A stretch of DNA of 64,000 bases from Microcebus murinus (Eukaryota > Chordata > Mammalia > Primates > Cheirogaleidae): contig NC_134104.1 of NCBI RefSeq assembly GCF_040939455.1, forward strand, positions 9,075,501 through 9,139,500. The letters run 5' to 3'. The first letter of the stretch is position 1, and each line of letters opens with the position of its first letter. The position numbers were made by a program, and so were the translations under genes. Positions 11,083 through 20,490 of the stretch are shown here, piece by piece. The notes under the pieces are model-generated. The model did no database searches and was not told where the DNA came from. It saw only the letters and a list, made by a program, of their open reading frames with translations.

Positions 11083-11275
11083 AAAAATGGAGTATAATTT
11101 ACACATGAGCGTGCACAGTTTGGCGCGTTTTGATAAATGTACGTACTTGCCTCATCACCACACCGTTAAGTACATGGAGCATTTCCACGACCTCGGAAGT
11201 ACTTTTGTGCTGCCCTGATCAGCCACCACTGCTACGATTTCCAGCCCTATAACTTAGTTTTGCTTGCTCTCTATC
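11083..11275 (-). mobile_element. L1M-type 3' UTR, antisense
   Basis: The plus strand reads as the antisense of an old L1 3' region: 'ggagtataatttacacat', 'gcgttttgataaatgtac', 'gagcatttccacgac', 'ataacttagttttgc'. It is directly followed by a sense L1 piece at 11285, a head-to-head arrangement similar to the one at 8.35 kb. Confidence 0.7.
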
Positions 11276-11284
11276 CCAGAGAAA

Positions 11285-11500
11285 TGGAAAAAAAAAGTTC
11301 GCTAAAATGATTTGTACAAAAATGTTGATAGCAGCATTATTCATAATAGTCCCAAACTGGAAACATCCTAAATGTTTATCCTCAGGACAGTCAATAATCA
11401 GACTGTGGTATATCTATCTGCATTACGGAATACCACTCACTTATAAAAAGGATAAACTACTGATATACACAAAATGGATGAAGATGAAATACAATGGAAA
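11285..11500 (+). mobile_element. L1 distal fragment, sense
   Basis: The run 'gatagcagcattattcata', 'atagtcccaaactggaaaca', 'tcctaaatgtttatc', 'actgtggtatatctat' and 'aaggataaactactgata' follows the region just after the end of L1 ORF2. The 65-codon frame in it is a by-product. Confidence 0.75.
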
Positions 11501-11795
11501 TTAATTTTATAATTAGTAAAATAACTTTCAGTACATTTTATTAATAATTCTGGGACAACTTTTACTTTTGCTTTATGCATTTCTGTAGTAGTGAAGTTAT
11601 AATAATCACAAACAAATTTAAAAAGTTCAGATGCAAAATGGAGTGTGCATTGTGATTAAATGTTAGTAGCCTATGTAAAATATTATGAAACTAAATATTT
11701 TAATTATATTTATACGTAAAGTTTAAACATAACTTATTTACATAAAATAGAAATTATTCATATTTTAAGAATAAAAGTAAAATAGGTATATTATT

Positions 11796-12412
11796 TATTT
11801 GAAAGTAAAGGAGGTCAGAGTAAGACATCCCAAAATATGCTGCTTTGGTATATTGATTATTTTGAGCAGAAGGCAATTAAAAATAGCACACGGAAGAAGG
11901 GCTCTCTGCTCTTCTCCTTTCTGCCTAAAAGTAGAACATAAATTTCCTGTGAGAAAGGTGCTCTCCTGATACCAGGAAGATGAAAACATTCTTATCGTCA
12001 GAAATGAGGAGATGAAGCCAAGATCAGTCTGCACAAATAAACCTTACTAAAATAATCCGTATGGTTTATCAGTTTCCCGCATATATTTCCTCATCACTTT
12101 CCCACAATTTACTGCTCCTAGAGACCCAAACTCCTTTCTTTTATCTGGTCACTCCACAAATGTATTGCCCTTTGTTAAAAAGGTACCTAAGCTCCTAAGT
12201 CTAACTGCTCATTTGGGGTTTTCTCATCTCTATAAAGCCCCGTGCCATGTGAAAATACTAACATCAAATGAAGTCTGTATGTTTTTTTCTTGCTAATCTG
12301 TCTTTGTTAGTGACAGTTGTTAGTGACAGCTAACTGTCTTTGTTAGTTTAATTTGCAGGCCTCTGCTGAAGAACCTAAGAGGGTAGAGAGAAAGTTTTTC
12401 CTCCCTTGCAGA
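11796..12412 (+). mobile_element. Solo LTR relic, class I (gammaretrovirus-like) ERV, tentative
   Basis: The segment has the parts of an LTR in order. A purine-rich U3 comes first, then a TATA-like 'tctataaagccccgtgcc' near 12231. Next is 'aagtctgtatgttttttt' with 'gctaatctgtctttgttag', and an ending near 'agggtagagagaaag' that I recall from ERV1 LTRs of the MER49/MER72 kind. A short stretch has been duplicated: 'tgttagtgacag' occurs twice within 12306-12329, followed by a partly inverted 'ctaactgtc'. No internal viral genes flank it. Family and exact ends are uncertain. Confidence 0.5.
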
Positions 12413-12714
12413 AGCAAAGAAAGAACCAGGACTGGGTTAAAACTTGAAGTCCCTGGGCATTATGGTCTGAGATTTGCCTGCTCAGAGAGTCAGAGGCCAA
12501 AGTGTAAAACAAAAGGGAAAAGTGGAAATGCCAAAAGTAAGGTTCAGGAGGCCTCTGCAGTGTCACGCTGCATGCTTCACCTGTTGGGAAGGAAGCCGAT
12601 GACCAGGTGCGGCTCTGTGTGTTTCTGCTCAGCTTCTCAGTGTCCCACGGCCACCCCTGCCGGCTGTCACATTTGAGTCACACAAGAAAGACGGGTCTCG
12701 TGTCCCTCTTTCTG
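12413..12714. other. Non-genic spacer, maybe ERV-flanking
   Basis: No gene is recognised. The 107-codon frame 12353-12676 starts inside the LTR relic and overlaps an antisense frame, so it is not supported. Confidence 0.35.
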
Positions 12715-12718
12715 TAAG

Positions 12719-12815
12719 TGAGCAGAATGAAGCTCATAGAGGTTATGTGATTTTGTCAAAGTCACCTGGTTAGTACTTTATTAGGAGTTGGAATTAGAAA
12801 TCTGATCTAAAGATG
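12719..12815 (-). repeat. MIR SINE, antisense
   Basis: The order 'gaagctcatagaggtta', 'gtgattttgtcaaagtcacc', 'tggttagtacttta' is the reverse complement of the MIR core, where 'cagagaggttaagtaac', 'ttgcccaaggtcacac' and 'agctagtaa' are typical. Confidence 0.65.
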
Positions 12816-13910
12816 CCCAATTTACTCAGGAGATAGAAGTTTGACTAACGTGCTCCAGGAACATCTTTCGTTTTCCTTTTTCTTTCAGATTTCTATAAAC
12901 TGATAATTTGTCATCACTTTATTATCCATAACAAAAGAATTAAAAACAAACCCCACGGTAATACAGCATTATCCAGACTTCTAATTTGTGCATTATCAGG
13001 TAAAAGATTATCCTCAAGTCTTCCCTTTCAACAGTAAAAATAATCATTGATATGGTATAGAAACCAGCTCAATTGTAGAAACTTCTGAAGCCTTAAAAGT
13101 CAAAAAACAAAGGTTAACCTACACCACTTTTGAGAATCAGGTGAGTATTTATTTTCTCAATTTATAAATGGCAGAGAGATGAAACTATGGTTTTTGTTTT
13201 TGTTTTGCTTTTACTTTCTCTAAAATCCTCTAAGGCATTTGAGGTAGCTTCCCCCAATGCCTGAGCAATCTTTTTGGTTTCCTTGCAGGTTTAAAAGTGG
13301 GGATGAGACCCCGGGGTGGGGGAGAGGGGAAGAAGGAAGGAGATGGGAGAAGGGACTCAGGAGTTTGGGGTTTCACTCAGGACCCCATCCTTCCAGGGGA
13401 GCCATAGTTGTCCTTTGGCCCAGATATTGTGGGTCAAGGACCCGGGGACTGGAGGAAGACACTGAGGGTCTCTGTGGCCCCCAGGGCTTGTGCCAGATGG
13501 GGACTGATGGATGACCCCTTCAGGGGAGCCTGGCCCTGCCTGGTTGAGAGGATGCACTAAGCCATTGGTGGGGGCCTTGGGCATTGTCTGCCAGCTCCAA
13601 CGCTACCTAAAAATGCCACCTCGTTCCTGGAGCACAGGCCTTGGGTGATGCAGTGAGTGTGTTTGGACCTGGATTTTAGAAGCTTCTTGAAGAGGAGGGG
13701 TGTGTGTTTCTAAGAGCTGATTTCAAGGCAGAGCCTGTGACTTGCTGGTACAGTGGGGTGCGTGGGGTGACTGATGGGAAAGGGAGGGGTAGGGTCACAG
13801 GGGAAGTTGAGGGCATGGAAAGAGAGCCTGGGACGGGAGCCCCACCTTCTGCAGCCAGCACGCACGTCACCCGGCCCCCAGCTCCTGCTGGCCTCGCCCA
13901 CGGGAGCAAG
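12816..13910. other. Non-genic, GC-rich in second half
   Basis: From about 13300 the sequence becomes GC-rich with purine runs (13308-13352), followed by unidentified unique-looking DNA to 13910. Overlapping 60-93 codon frames occur on both strands. I see no conserved domain and no matched splice sites. Confidence 0.4.
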
Positions 13911-14510
13911 TGATACAGGAAACTGGACCCCAACTGGGTTCTTGGCTTCGCACAGGAAAGAATTCAAGAGTGAGCTGACAGAGTAAAGCAAAAGCGGGTT
14001 TATTCAAGTAACAAAGAGGCAGGAGGAAGGCTTGCTCCAGGGGCAGAGCAGGGGCCGTCTCTCAAAGCAACGGTGGGAAGCCCTTTACGAGTTTCCGGGG
14101 TCTTATTTTATATCTTCTTTTTAATTTTATGTTAAGTGGAAGGAGGATCATTCAAAAGATTTCTGGGAAAGGGGTGTGGAGTACCCAGAACTGAGGGACC
14201 CTCTTCCTTTTAAACCATCTAGGGGAAAATCCCGGAGTTGCCATGGCATTTGTCAAGTCACGGCACGTCGGTGGTAGGTGGATAGTGAGGGGTGCTGGCT
14301 CTCCTAGGGACAAAGGCAGGCCCCTACCTTGGTGCTGCCTCTGGCAATTGCCACACCCGGAAAAAAGGACAAGGACGGGTACCCTGTCTTGATGCTGCCC
14401 CACGCTTGATCCTACCCTGAGCGACTGCCACACCTGGGAGGAGGAGGAACCCCTGCCAATCTGCAGAAGAACGCAGGGAGTCCCCCAGCCGCTGGCCAGG
14501 CAGCCCAGGC
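13911..14510 (-). mobile_element. Retroviral LTR relic, antisense
   Basis: On the minus strand the parts fall at LTR-like distances: a TATA box (atataaaata; plus-strand 14104-14113), then an AATAAA signal (plus-strand 13999-14004) about 105 bp downstream, then a GC-rich U5-like end finishing '...tatca' at 13911. The plus strand thus starts TGATA, as an LTR boundary should. The U3 part (14270-14500) contains imperfect internal repeats with 'gcagcaccaagg' and 'gcagcatcaagac'. No viral genes adjoin it on the expected side. The upstream end near 14510 is approximate, and the family is not named. Confidence 0.55.
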
Positions 14511-14514
14511 ACAA

Positions 14515-14850
14515 TAGGTCTGGAAAGTGACCTAGAGTAACCTAAGGCTAATCGTCATGTCATTAACTGTCCATCAGAGCGGCTCAGTGGTGATGTCTGA
14601 ACCACGAGATGGGCCCAATCCAGACACTATAAAACAGGACCCCAGACCACAACCGGGGCCTGTTGTTATGACAGGGGGGCCGTTTGTCATCTGCAGGGAA
14701 TGTATCTTGCTCTTGCTCTGTAAATGCATCTCGCTCTTCTTCAATAAACTTCGTATCACCCTTGCCTTGCTTGTGGTGTGTCTGGTCATTCCTTGGCCAA
14801 AAGCACACCACGAACAGAGAACAGACAGCTGCCGGCCGAAGTGGGAGTTC
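14515..14850 (+). mobile_element. Second retroviral LTR relic, sense
   Basis: TATAAAA at 14628-14634 is followed 110 bp later by AATAAA at 14743-14748. A T- and C-rich region with 'cttgcttgtggtgtgtct' follows, as in gammaretroviral R/U5. It lies back to back with the antisense LTR relic at 13911-14510. The two are probably different families, because the sequences around their TATA and poly(A) signals do not match. No primer-binding site was found after it. Confidence 0.5.
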
Positions 14851-15419
14851 CTGTTAGCACGCAAACGCACCGAAAGCGGGTATGATGAGCAGGGAGGGTA
14901 ACCTGCGGCTGTTTTTCATGGCCATCTTGGTTCTAACTGGTCGGGGCCGGCCTCTCCACCACCTCCTGTTTTATCAGAGACCTTGGCTGGGGGGGTCTCG
15001 TGACTCCTTCCCAAGCAGGGCCTGCCAGCTCCCCATCTCACAAGCAATGGGGACCCGTTGGTGTCCAGCGCTGCTGCTCACCAGGCCCGAGCACTGGGGT
15101 GTGGGTGACACGCTGTGCTCTGCTCACAGGAGGGGCTGGCGAGCAGCATTAGCAATAGTGTCACCCTTGCTCCTTGTCATTGCCCGGGGCCCTCTTTAGC
15201 CCACTGGGCTCCTTCACCTCTTCCTGCCAGTGAGGTGCTGAGTCCTGCTGATGTTCCCTACATGTCTCTTGTCGCGGTCCAAGTCCTTGCTTACTCCGAC
15301 CTGAGCTCCTCAGCACGGCGTTCCTGTGCCTCAAGCTCTGGCCTGGGCCAGCCCTGCCTCTGCCTTATCTCTTACCAGAGCATCCACCCAACCCCTCCCA
15401 GCTAGAAGAAACTTCTCGA
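14851..15419. other. Non-genic, GC-rich
   Basis: This begins with text that may still belong to the ERV block ('catggccatcttggttct' near 14918), then unique-looking GC-rich DNA. Frames of about 100 codons (14882-15199, 15115-15405) overlap one another and lack domains. Confidence 0.35.
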
Positions 15420-15775
15420 ATGTCCCTGAGGTTCCTGGCTGCTTCAGGGCTCTTTGCCTTTGCATGTGTGGCCACTGTGACCAGGAGTTTCTTCCTTTAT
15501 GCAGGGTCCTCCTGGAACCACATCCTGCTCTTGCCCCAGCTTCAAAACTCAGCCCCAGCCCTCTCCCCCGGGAAGCCTTTTCCGAGTCTCTGCTGGGTGG
15601 AACTGGCCACATGGGCTCTTGTATGCTAAGAGCACTGTCCCTAGAGCCATTTGCATGCAGTGTTTGTGCATCTGTCTGGCGCCCCTGAATGCGCCCTGGG
15701 GTGTGCTCTGTTCAGTTCCAAAGCCCCAGGGGCCCGGCTCAGGGCCTGGTGCACAGCAGGCTTCTGAGGCTCATG
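15420..15775 (+). repeat. L2 LINE 3' region
   Basis: The order of phrases follows the L2 3' part: 'ttcagggctctttgcctttg', 'ccaggagtttcttcc', 'gggaagccttttccgag' and, near the end, 'agggcctggtgcacagcagg' in place of 'gtgcctggcacatagtagg'. The overlapping 120- and 135-codon frames in this stretch are products of a GC-rich repeat. Confidence 0.6.
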
Positions 15776-16691
15776 GAGCAGACGGCTGTGACTCCCACCG
15801 CCCGCAGCATCGCTGCCCTCTCCCCACCTCTGCGCCAGGCTGCTACACTCCAGGCGGGGCATTTTGGATCTACCTCTTCCCCTTCTCCTCTCCAGGGCTT
15901 AACTGATGGAGCATGAACCAAACTAGTGGTTTTATTCAGCCCTCTACGGTAATAACTGGATTCCTGTTTTACCCTCTTTATTGAAGACACCTGGCCCACA
16001 GGTGGAGTCACACCTGGACACACTGGGGACCGGGCACCTGGCGTGAAAGGGTTGCTGCTCGGGTGGCTTTTACAGGGGGAGTCAGGGGCTGCAGGGGAGT
16101 CTAGTCTTTCCCCCAGTCTCTGAGACATGGCAAAGGGCAAGATAATGCCGCAGGCATAGCCCTGACACAGTAATTACTCCCAGACAGTGTCCCGGCCCTC
16201 TGGGAAAAACAGAATCAGCCATTCTGAGTGACTGTCCAGAAATATGGATCTAGCAGTTCCTCTCCTTGCTTAGAAGCCTGAGAAGGCACAGGGCTTGCAG
16301 AGAGAAGCACCTTGGTCTGAAAAGATGTCCCCTAATTCTTGGGCAGGTGACCCCAGGCCAGGGCACATGGTTTGGGGAGGGCACACACCCTGGGTTCCTA
16401 TCTGCTCCACAGGACAGCCTAACCTGCCCAGCCACGGACTAGACACCTCCACCGTCCATATGACTTAGACAGCTCAGCAGGGTTCTGGAGCCCTTCTTAA
16501 TCTGCCCCTCTCCCCACCACCCTCCACCCCCGCCCTTCCTCTCCCCTCCCTTTTGCAGCCTGGATTCTCCACTTCCACAACTCCAGAGCATAAGGTCCCT
16601 TCTGTCACCCTGCACTGGAAATGTCTGTTGAGGTGCCCCGTTTTCCAAAATAGGATCTCTTAAGTTTTTGTTAAAAAAAAAAAATGATAGC
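15776..16691. other. Non-genic; strong pyrimidine tract with acceptor-like end
   Basis: A C/T-rich tract at about 16502-16553 ends in 'tttgcag' at 16557. Its minus strand has several G-runs and could form a G-quadruplex. Followed by 'cctggattct', it looks like a good splice acceptor, but no matching donor or open frame is evident downstream, so no exon is called. A 12-A run lies at 16672-16683. Confidence 0.4.
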
Positions 16692-16800
16692 ATGCGTGCC
16701 ATGTAGCATATGTTCCAGGCATTATTCTAAGGGATCATTTAATCTTCACAATAACCCAGGGAGGTAGGGACTGCTATAGTCTCTACTGCATGTTTGAGGG
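16692..16800 (-). repeat. MIR SINE, antisense
   Basis: The phrases 'tgttccaggcattattctaa', 'catttaatcttcacaataac' and 'ccagggaggtagggac' are the reverse complement of the MIR 3' half. Confidence 0.7.
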
Positions 16801-16819
16801 CAAGAGCTAAATGATTCCT

Positions 16820-16895
16820 TCTTTTGTCCCCAGAACTCAGGACAGTGTTTGGCACAGACCAAGCTCTGGGGACATGCAGTTGAATGAATGAGTGA
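16820..16895 (+). repeat. L2 LINE 3' end
   Basis: The phrases 'tgtccccagaactcaggac', 'agtgtttggcacagacc' and 'gttgaatgaatgagtg' match the terminal L2 segment, including the repeated 'gaat' end. Confidence 0.65.
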
Positions 16896-19117
16896 AGTGT
16901 GCAGGAACTGCGTCTACTTGGGGAGGGGAATACACCATGTCCACCCAGCACAAGGAACCAGAGCTTTCTCTGTGTCCTTCCTACTTTCTCCTTGTCCTCA
17001 CTTCTGTCTTGTACCCTTATTTTTCTCAATCCTTCCTCCACCACCTCAAAGACACAGATTTAAGCCAGCTGATGTAAACTATCCATTAAAAAAAAAAAAA
17101 GTCTCTTAATTTACTAAAATTGCATTTTTGTGTTGGCTTTCTGCGGTTTGGTGAAAGAACCAGGTTGGTATTATCCTCTGTTTGGAAAATGCCCTTTGAG
17201 AGAACAGGGACAGTTAATGACTGTTTCCAAATGAGTCCAGTAGACGGTGCCAAGTACCCTGCGGGCACGAACAAAATATTAATTGCTGTCGATTTCCTTA
17301 CTTATGATTTAAATATGCTAAATGGCCGCCTGAGAAGATTCCAAAGAGAATTTTGTTACCCAAAATATGACTTATCTAGGGAGTAGTTTACTCATCGCGG
17401 GTTATGTGGCTCTGTTTGTGATGCCTATTTATTTTGTAAATGTGATGAATGTTCACAGGAAGACCTGGAATAAGATTTGGTCATAAAATGATAGAAAATA
17501 CTGCTTATTTTAAGTAAAAGTCAACTTGAATAATAAGTTGCTTGTGTGTAACAAGCATGCATGAATCCACATGGATTTGAAAATGTAAGGGCATCTCTTT
17601 TTCCCAATGTCACAAAAAATTGTTTAAAAGTTAAAATATTTCAAGCTTAACTGTTTTCCCTATTTCTCTACTTCCAGAGCACCTCAGAATATAAGCATAA
17701 AATATTAGATTACTCTAGATTTTGGCTGCTTAAATTATTTGGAAACAATCTTCTTTAAAAACTGAAACGCAGAAACTTGGCGTTATTCATTTTAAAATAG
17801 GAAACATTTCAGAGATATCGGTGTCATATATTCTTAAGAGGTTCCAGAATATTCTATTAGGCAGATGAGTATTTAAAGTGGTGTAAGTTAGACTTCACTT
17901 GTCCTTAGGTTCTCTGTGACTTTCCCCCAAGATGTCAACAACCACAAAGGATGATTTTCCTTGACCGATTTTGTTAGGGAGTTGTCAGGTGATTAACACC
18001 GGGGGCTGCTCAAATTTGGGCTATGTGTGGCTTGTGAGTCTGAAGAACAACCCAGAAAAGGGGTTTTGATGCTGTCGTTAGAGAATGACAACATTACACA
18101 GTAAAATAAAATAGACTACAGGCCTGTAATCCATCTCTTGAACACTTGAGCCAATTAAGTTTTGAACTTTGGTGGTTTTCAGATTTGGGAAGGTAGTATG
18201 ATCCCAATATTACACGTTGTATAAGAGCCCTAGCAGGGTTTGCAACACCAATCCGTAATCAAATTGTTAATATTTCTTTAGTCAAATGTATCAATAGTCC
18301 CATTAGTGAGATAAGAGCTATAAATAGCCATATGTCACTTCAGGACAGGTTTTGCCCCCAAATGAGTTCAAGCACACAAATTTTAGTTTCCAGAAATTTT
18401 TGGATCCTGACATTGTCACAAGGGATTGTGGCTGTGCATAATTAAGATCCAAAATGTTTCTGTTGGCAACAGAAACCACAAGGGTGAGTGAAATCAGATA
18501 ACAACAGCATGTTTGATAAAATGTCACACAATTCTGTCCTGTGCTGTATTTTGTATTTTGAGTCACTACTGGCCAAAGTATTTGGAATCTCTATCCAGAA
18601 TTAACAGTCAGCCTCTATTTGTTGTCTTGGAATGTGTACTTAATTATGTTAGATTTTAATTTTTGTTTGAGTAAGTAATATTATACTGGTAGAAATTTTA
18701 AAAATCGATACACTAACAGAGCAAATCTTTTTACATTTTCCTTCAGACCTCATATGTATGCGTAATTTACTCAGTGTAGGCTTGAGTCTTTTGTCTTCTT
18801 TTATTTAAAATTATAACAAGTATTTTTCTATGTATTTTTCTCTATAACTGTCATTTAAAACAGTCTCTTCTGAAGTGAGATATAACACAGCACTCTATTA
18901 CTACCTTGGATGGAGGAGGCAAAAATGGAAAGAATACAACAGAAATTATTTATCCTGCCAAATGGGTTAAACATGCTGTTAATAAAATAGGCAGAGTAAT
19001 TGCCAAGATATTAATCAGGTGCACTTCTGCCATGATGAATACGATTTTGTAAAATAAAATAATGGCATCAAAATGAATATCATTTAGGTAATGCATTTAC
19101 TTTAACAAATGATTGTA
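16896..19117. other. Repeat-poor region with possible conserved noncoding sequence
   Basis: No gene is recognised. The part from about 17130 to 17480 contains CpG-bearing motifs in AT-rich DNA (for example 'agtagacggtgccaagtacc', 'aatggccgcctgagaag', 'ctcatcgcgggttatg'), a pattern often seen in conserved enhancers. The 88-codon frame 17120-17386 in it has no recognised domain. The section 18100-18480 is AT-rich and may be a degraded DNA transposon. Conservation cannot be judged from one sequence. Confidence 0.35.
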
Positions 19118-19225
19118 GCACCTAAAACAAGTCATGTGACCCCACCTGGCCTTAATTTTGTCATCTGTAAAATGAGAAATTTTATGAAATTTTTAAGCCA
19201 CTGATGATTTGTTAAGCAGTTTGTA
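19118..19225 (+). repeat. MIR SINE, sense
   Basis: The phrases 'acaagtcatgtgacccca', 'ccttaattttgtcatctgta' and 'aaaatgagaaattt' match the MIR core 'gcaagttacttaacctct' followed by 'cagtttcctcatctgtaaaa'. Confidence 0.65.
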
Positions 19226-20224
19226 AAATTTCTGTGTTACATAGTTAGTCTTGCTGGTGACTTTTAACATTGTTTGCATGAATAAATATTGTATCATTAG
19301 GATTTATTGAGTACATTATTATTTGTAATTAGATAAATAATTTCCAGTGATATCATTTCTATTAGAGCTGAGCTAGTGAGTTTGTATTTTGGAGGCTTTG
19401 AGTCCATCTAAATTTGTCCACAAACTTTCTTAGTGGGCTTTGTTATTGTCAGCTACTGAATTATGGTGAAAAAATAGAAGCAACAAAATAACGATTTAGA
19501 GAAAGTGGAGTGAACTGAGATGTAAGTTTATGTAAGAAAAGAGGTGATGTCAGATTGTCGAAATATTAAAGTCTTTTTTTTTTTATCAACAAATCTGACA
19601 TATTTGGGCTAAGGATGAAATTTTACAAATTCAACCAGACTCCTACAGAGTGACATATATAAGCATATATAAATGACATCTTTTATAAGCAGGCAAGGAG
19701 AATTCTATAAACTAGAATTTATGACTTGTGAACTAAATTCAAGTAAAATTAATAGAATCATATATCTGTTAAATAGTCTGAATTTCCAAGATACCTTGGC
19801 AATGTCTTAATGTCTTGCCTATTTATTTTTTCTTCCTTTTATTTCTTGTTCGGAGCTATCGTTCAGTTATTCTTTCCTCATTGTCACTGGAGTCAGACCA
19901 CTCGTTTCATTCTAGAAGTTGCTTTGGTTTTCCTCCTGCGTGAGGTGCTTTGCAACTTGATCCACATTGGCTTTAAGAAGAAGCGTTGGTCTGGGGCTTA
20001 TTGTCCCCATTCTTGTTCTCACAGAATTTTCCACGTTGATCAAGGCCATCCTCCTAGTGACAGCAGCGAAATGGGAGAGACTGCCCCATTGAATGGAAGT
20101 ACCGTGCTTATAATGCCAAAGCCAAGCTATAGCAAGCCTGCAAGTTTTTCTGGAACTTTCTGTCCTTGTGGTTGCCCTTGTTTCCCTACTGATATTTATG
20201 GAACAATTCACTTTTCTAGTGTGG
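19226..20224. other. Non-genic; contains a 160-codon unsupported frame
   Basis: A 160-codon open frame (19810-20292, plus strand) crosses from this stretch into the repeat at 20225. A 128-codon frame overlaps it on the minus strand. The N-terminal part is rich in Phe and Leu from T-rich DNA, no domain is recognised, and the C-terminal part is encoded by a dispersed repeat. I judge it non-coding. Confidence 0.5.
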
Positions 20225-20490
20225 TGCTCCATGGTCAAGGAGTAAAGAAACTCTTTACTCTCATGGCGCTTAGAGTCTACTCTAGACATTAAAAACATTA
20301 AACAGAGAAATAGATAAAATAAATAAGCCGATAGACAAAAATCATAGATAAAACAGAATAGATACAGTAGATGATTAGCTATATAGACAAAAAGTTAGTA
20401 TAATTATGGTGCATGCTACGAAGAAAATGTGCAGGTAGAGAGTGCCTGCCTGAAGAAGAAACGTTGAAGCTGAGATGAAAGCCAAGTTCT
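20225..20490 (+). repeat. Old mammalian interspersed repeat, family not assigned
   Basis: The features 'tctcatggcgcttagagtct', an A-rich block with 'ataaaataaataagcc', and 'gcatgctacgaagaaaat' with 'aagctgagatgaaag' follow, in order, a widespread mammalian repeat consensus. This appears to be the same family as the fragment at 1-215, which covers a later part of that consensus. Confidence 0.45.

Noticed and set aside
10566..11084. 172-codon open frame, the longest in the window
   Set aside because: It starts inside an L1 3' UTR fragment and ends in T-rich DNA next to another L1. No domain, no splice context, and no codon pattern supports it.
15499..15906. 135-codon plus-strand frame in GC-rich DNA
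   Set aside because: It lies largely within an L2 3' region; GC-rich repeats give long frames by chance.
15739..16140. 133-codon minus-strand frame
   Set aside because: Overlaps plus-strand frames of similar length and has no family resemblance or splice sites.
16500..16557. Strong splice-acceptor-like site after a C/T tract
   Set aside because: No matching donor or open frame within a plausible exon length was seen, so it was not called an exon.
19810..20292. 160-codon open frame, possible membrane protein
   Set aside because: The hydrophobic start comes from T-rich DNA, the C-terminal part is a dispersed repeat, and a 128-codon antisense frame covers the same bases.
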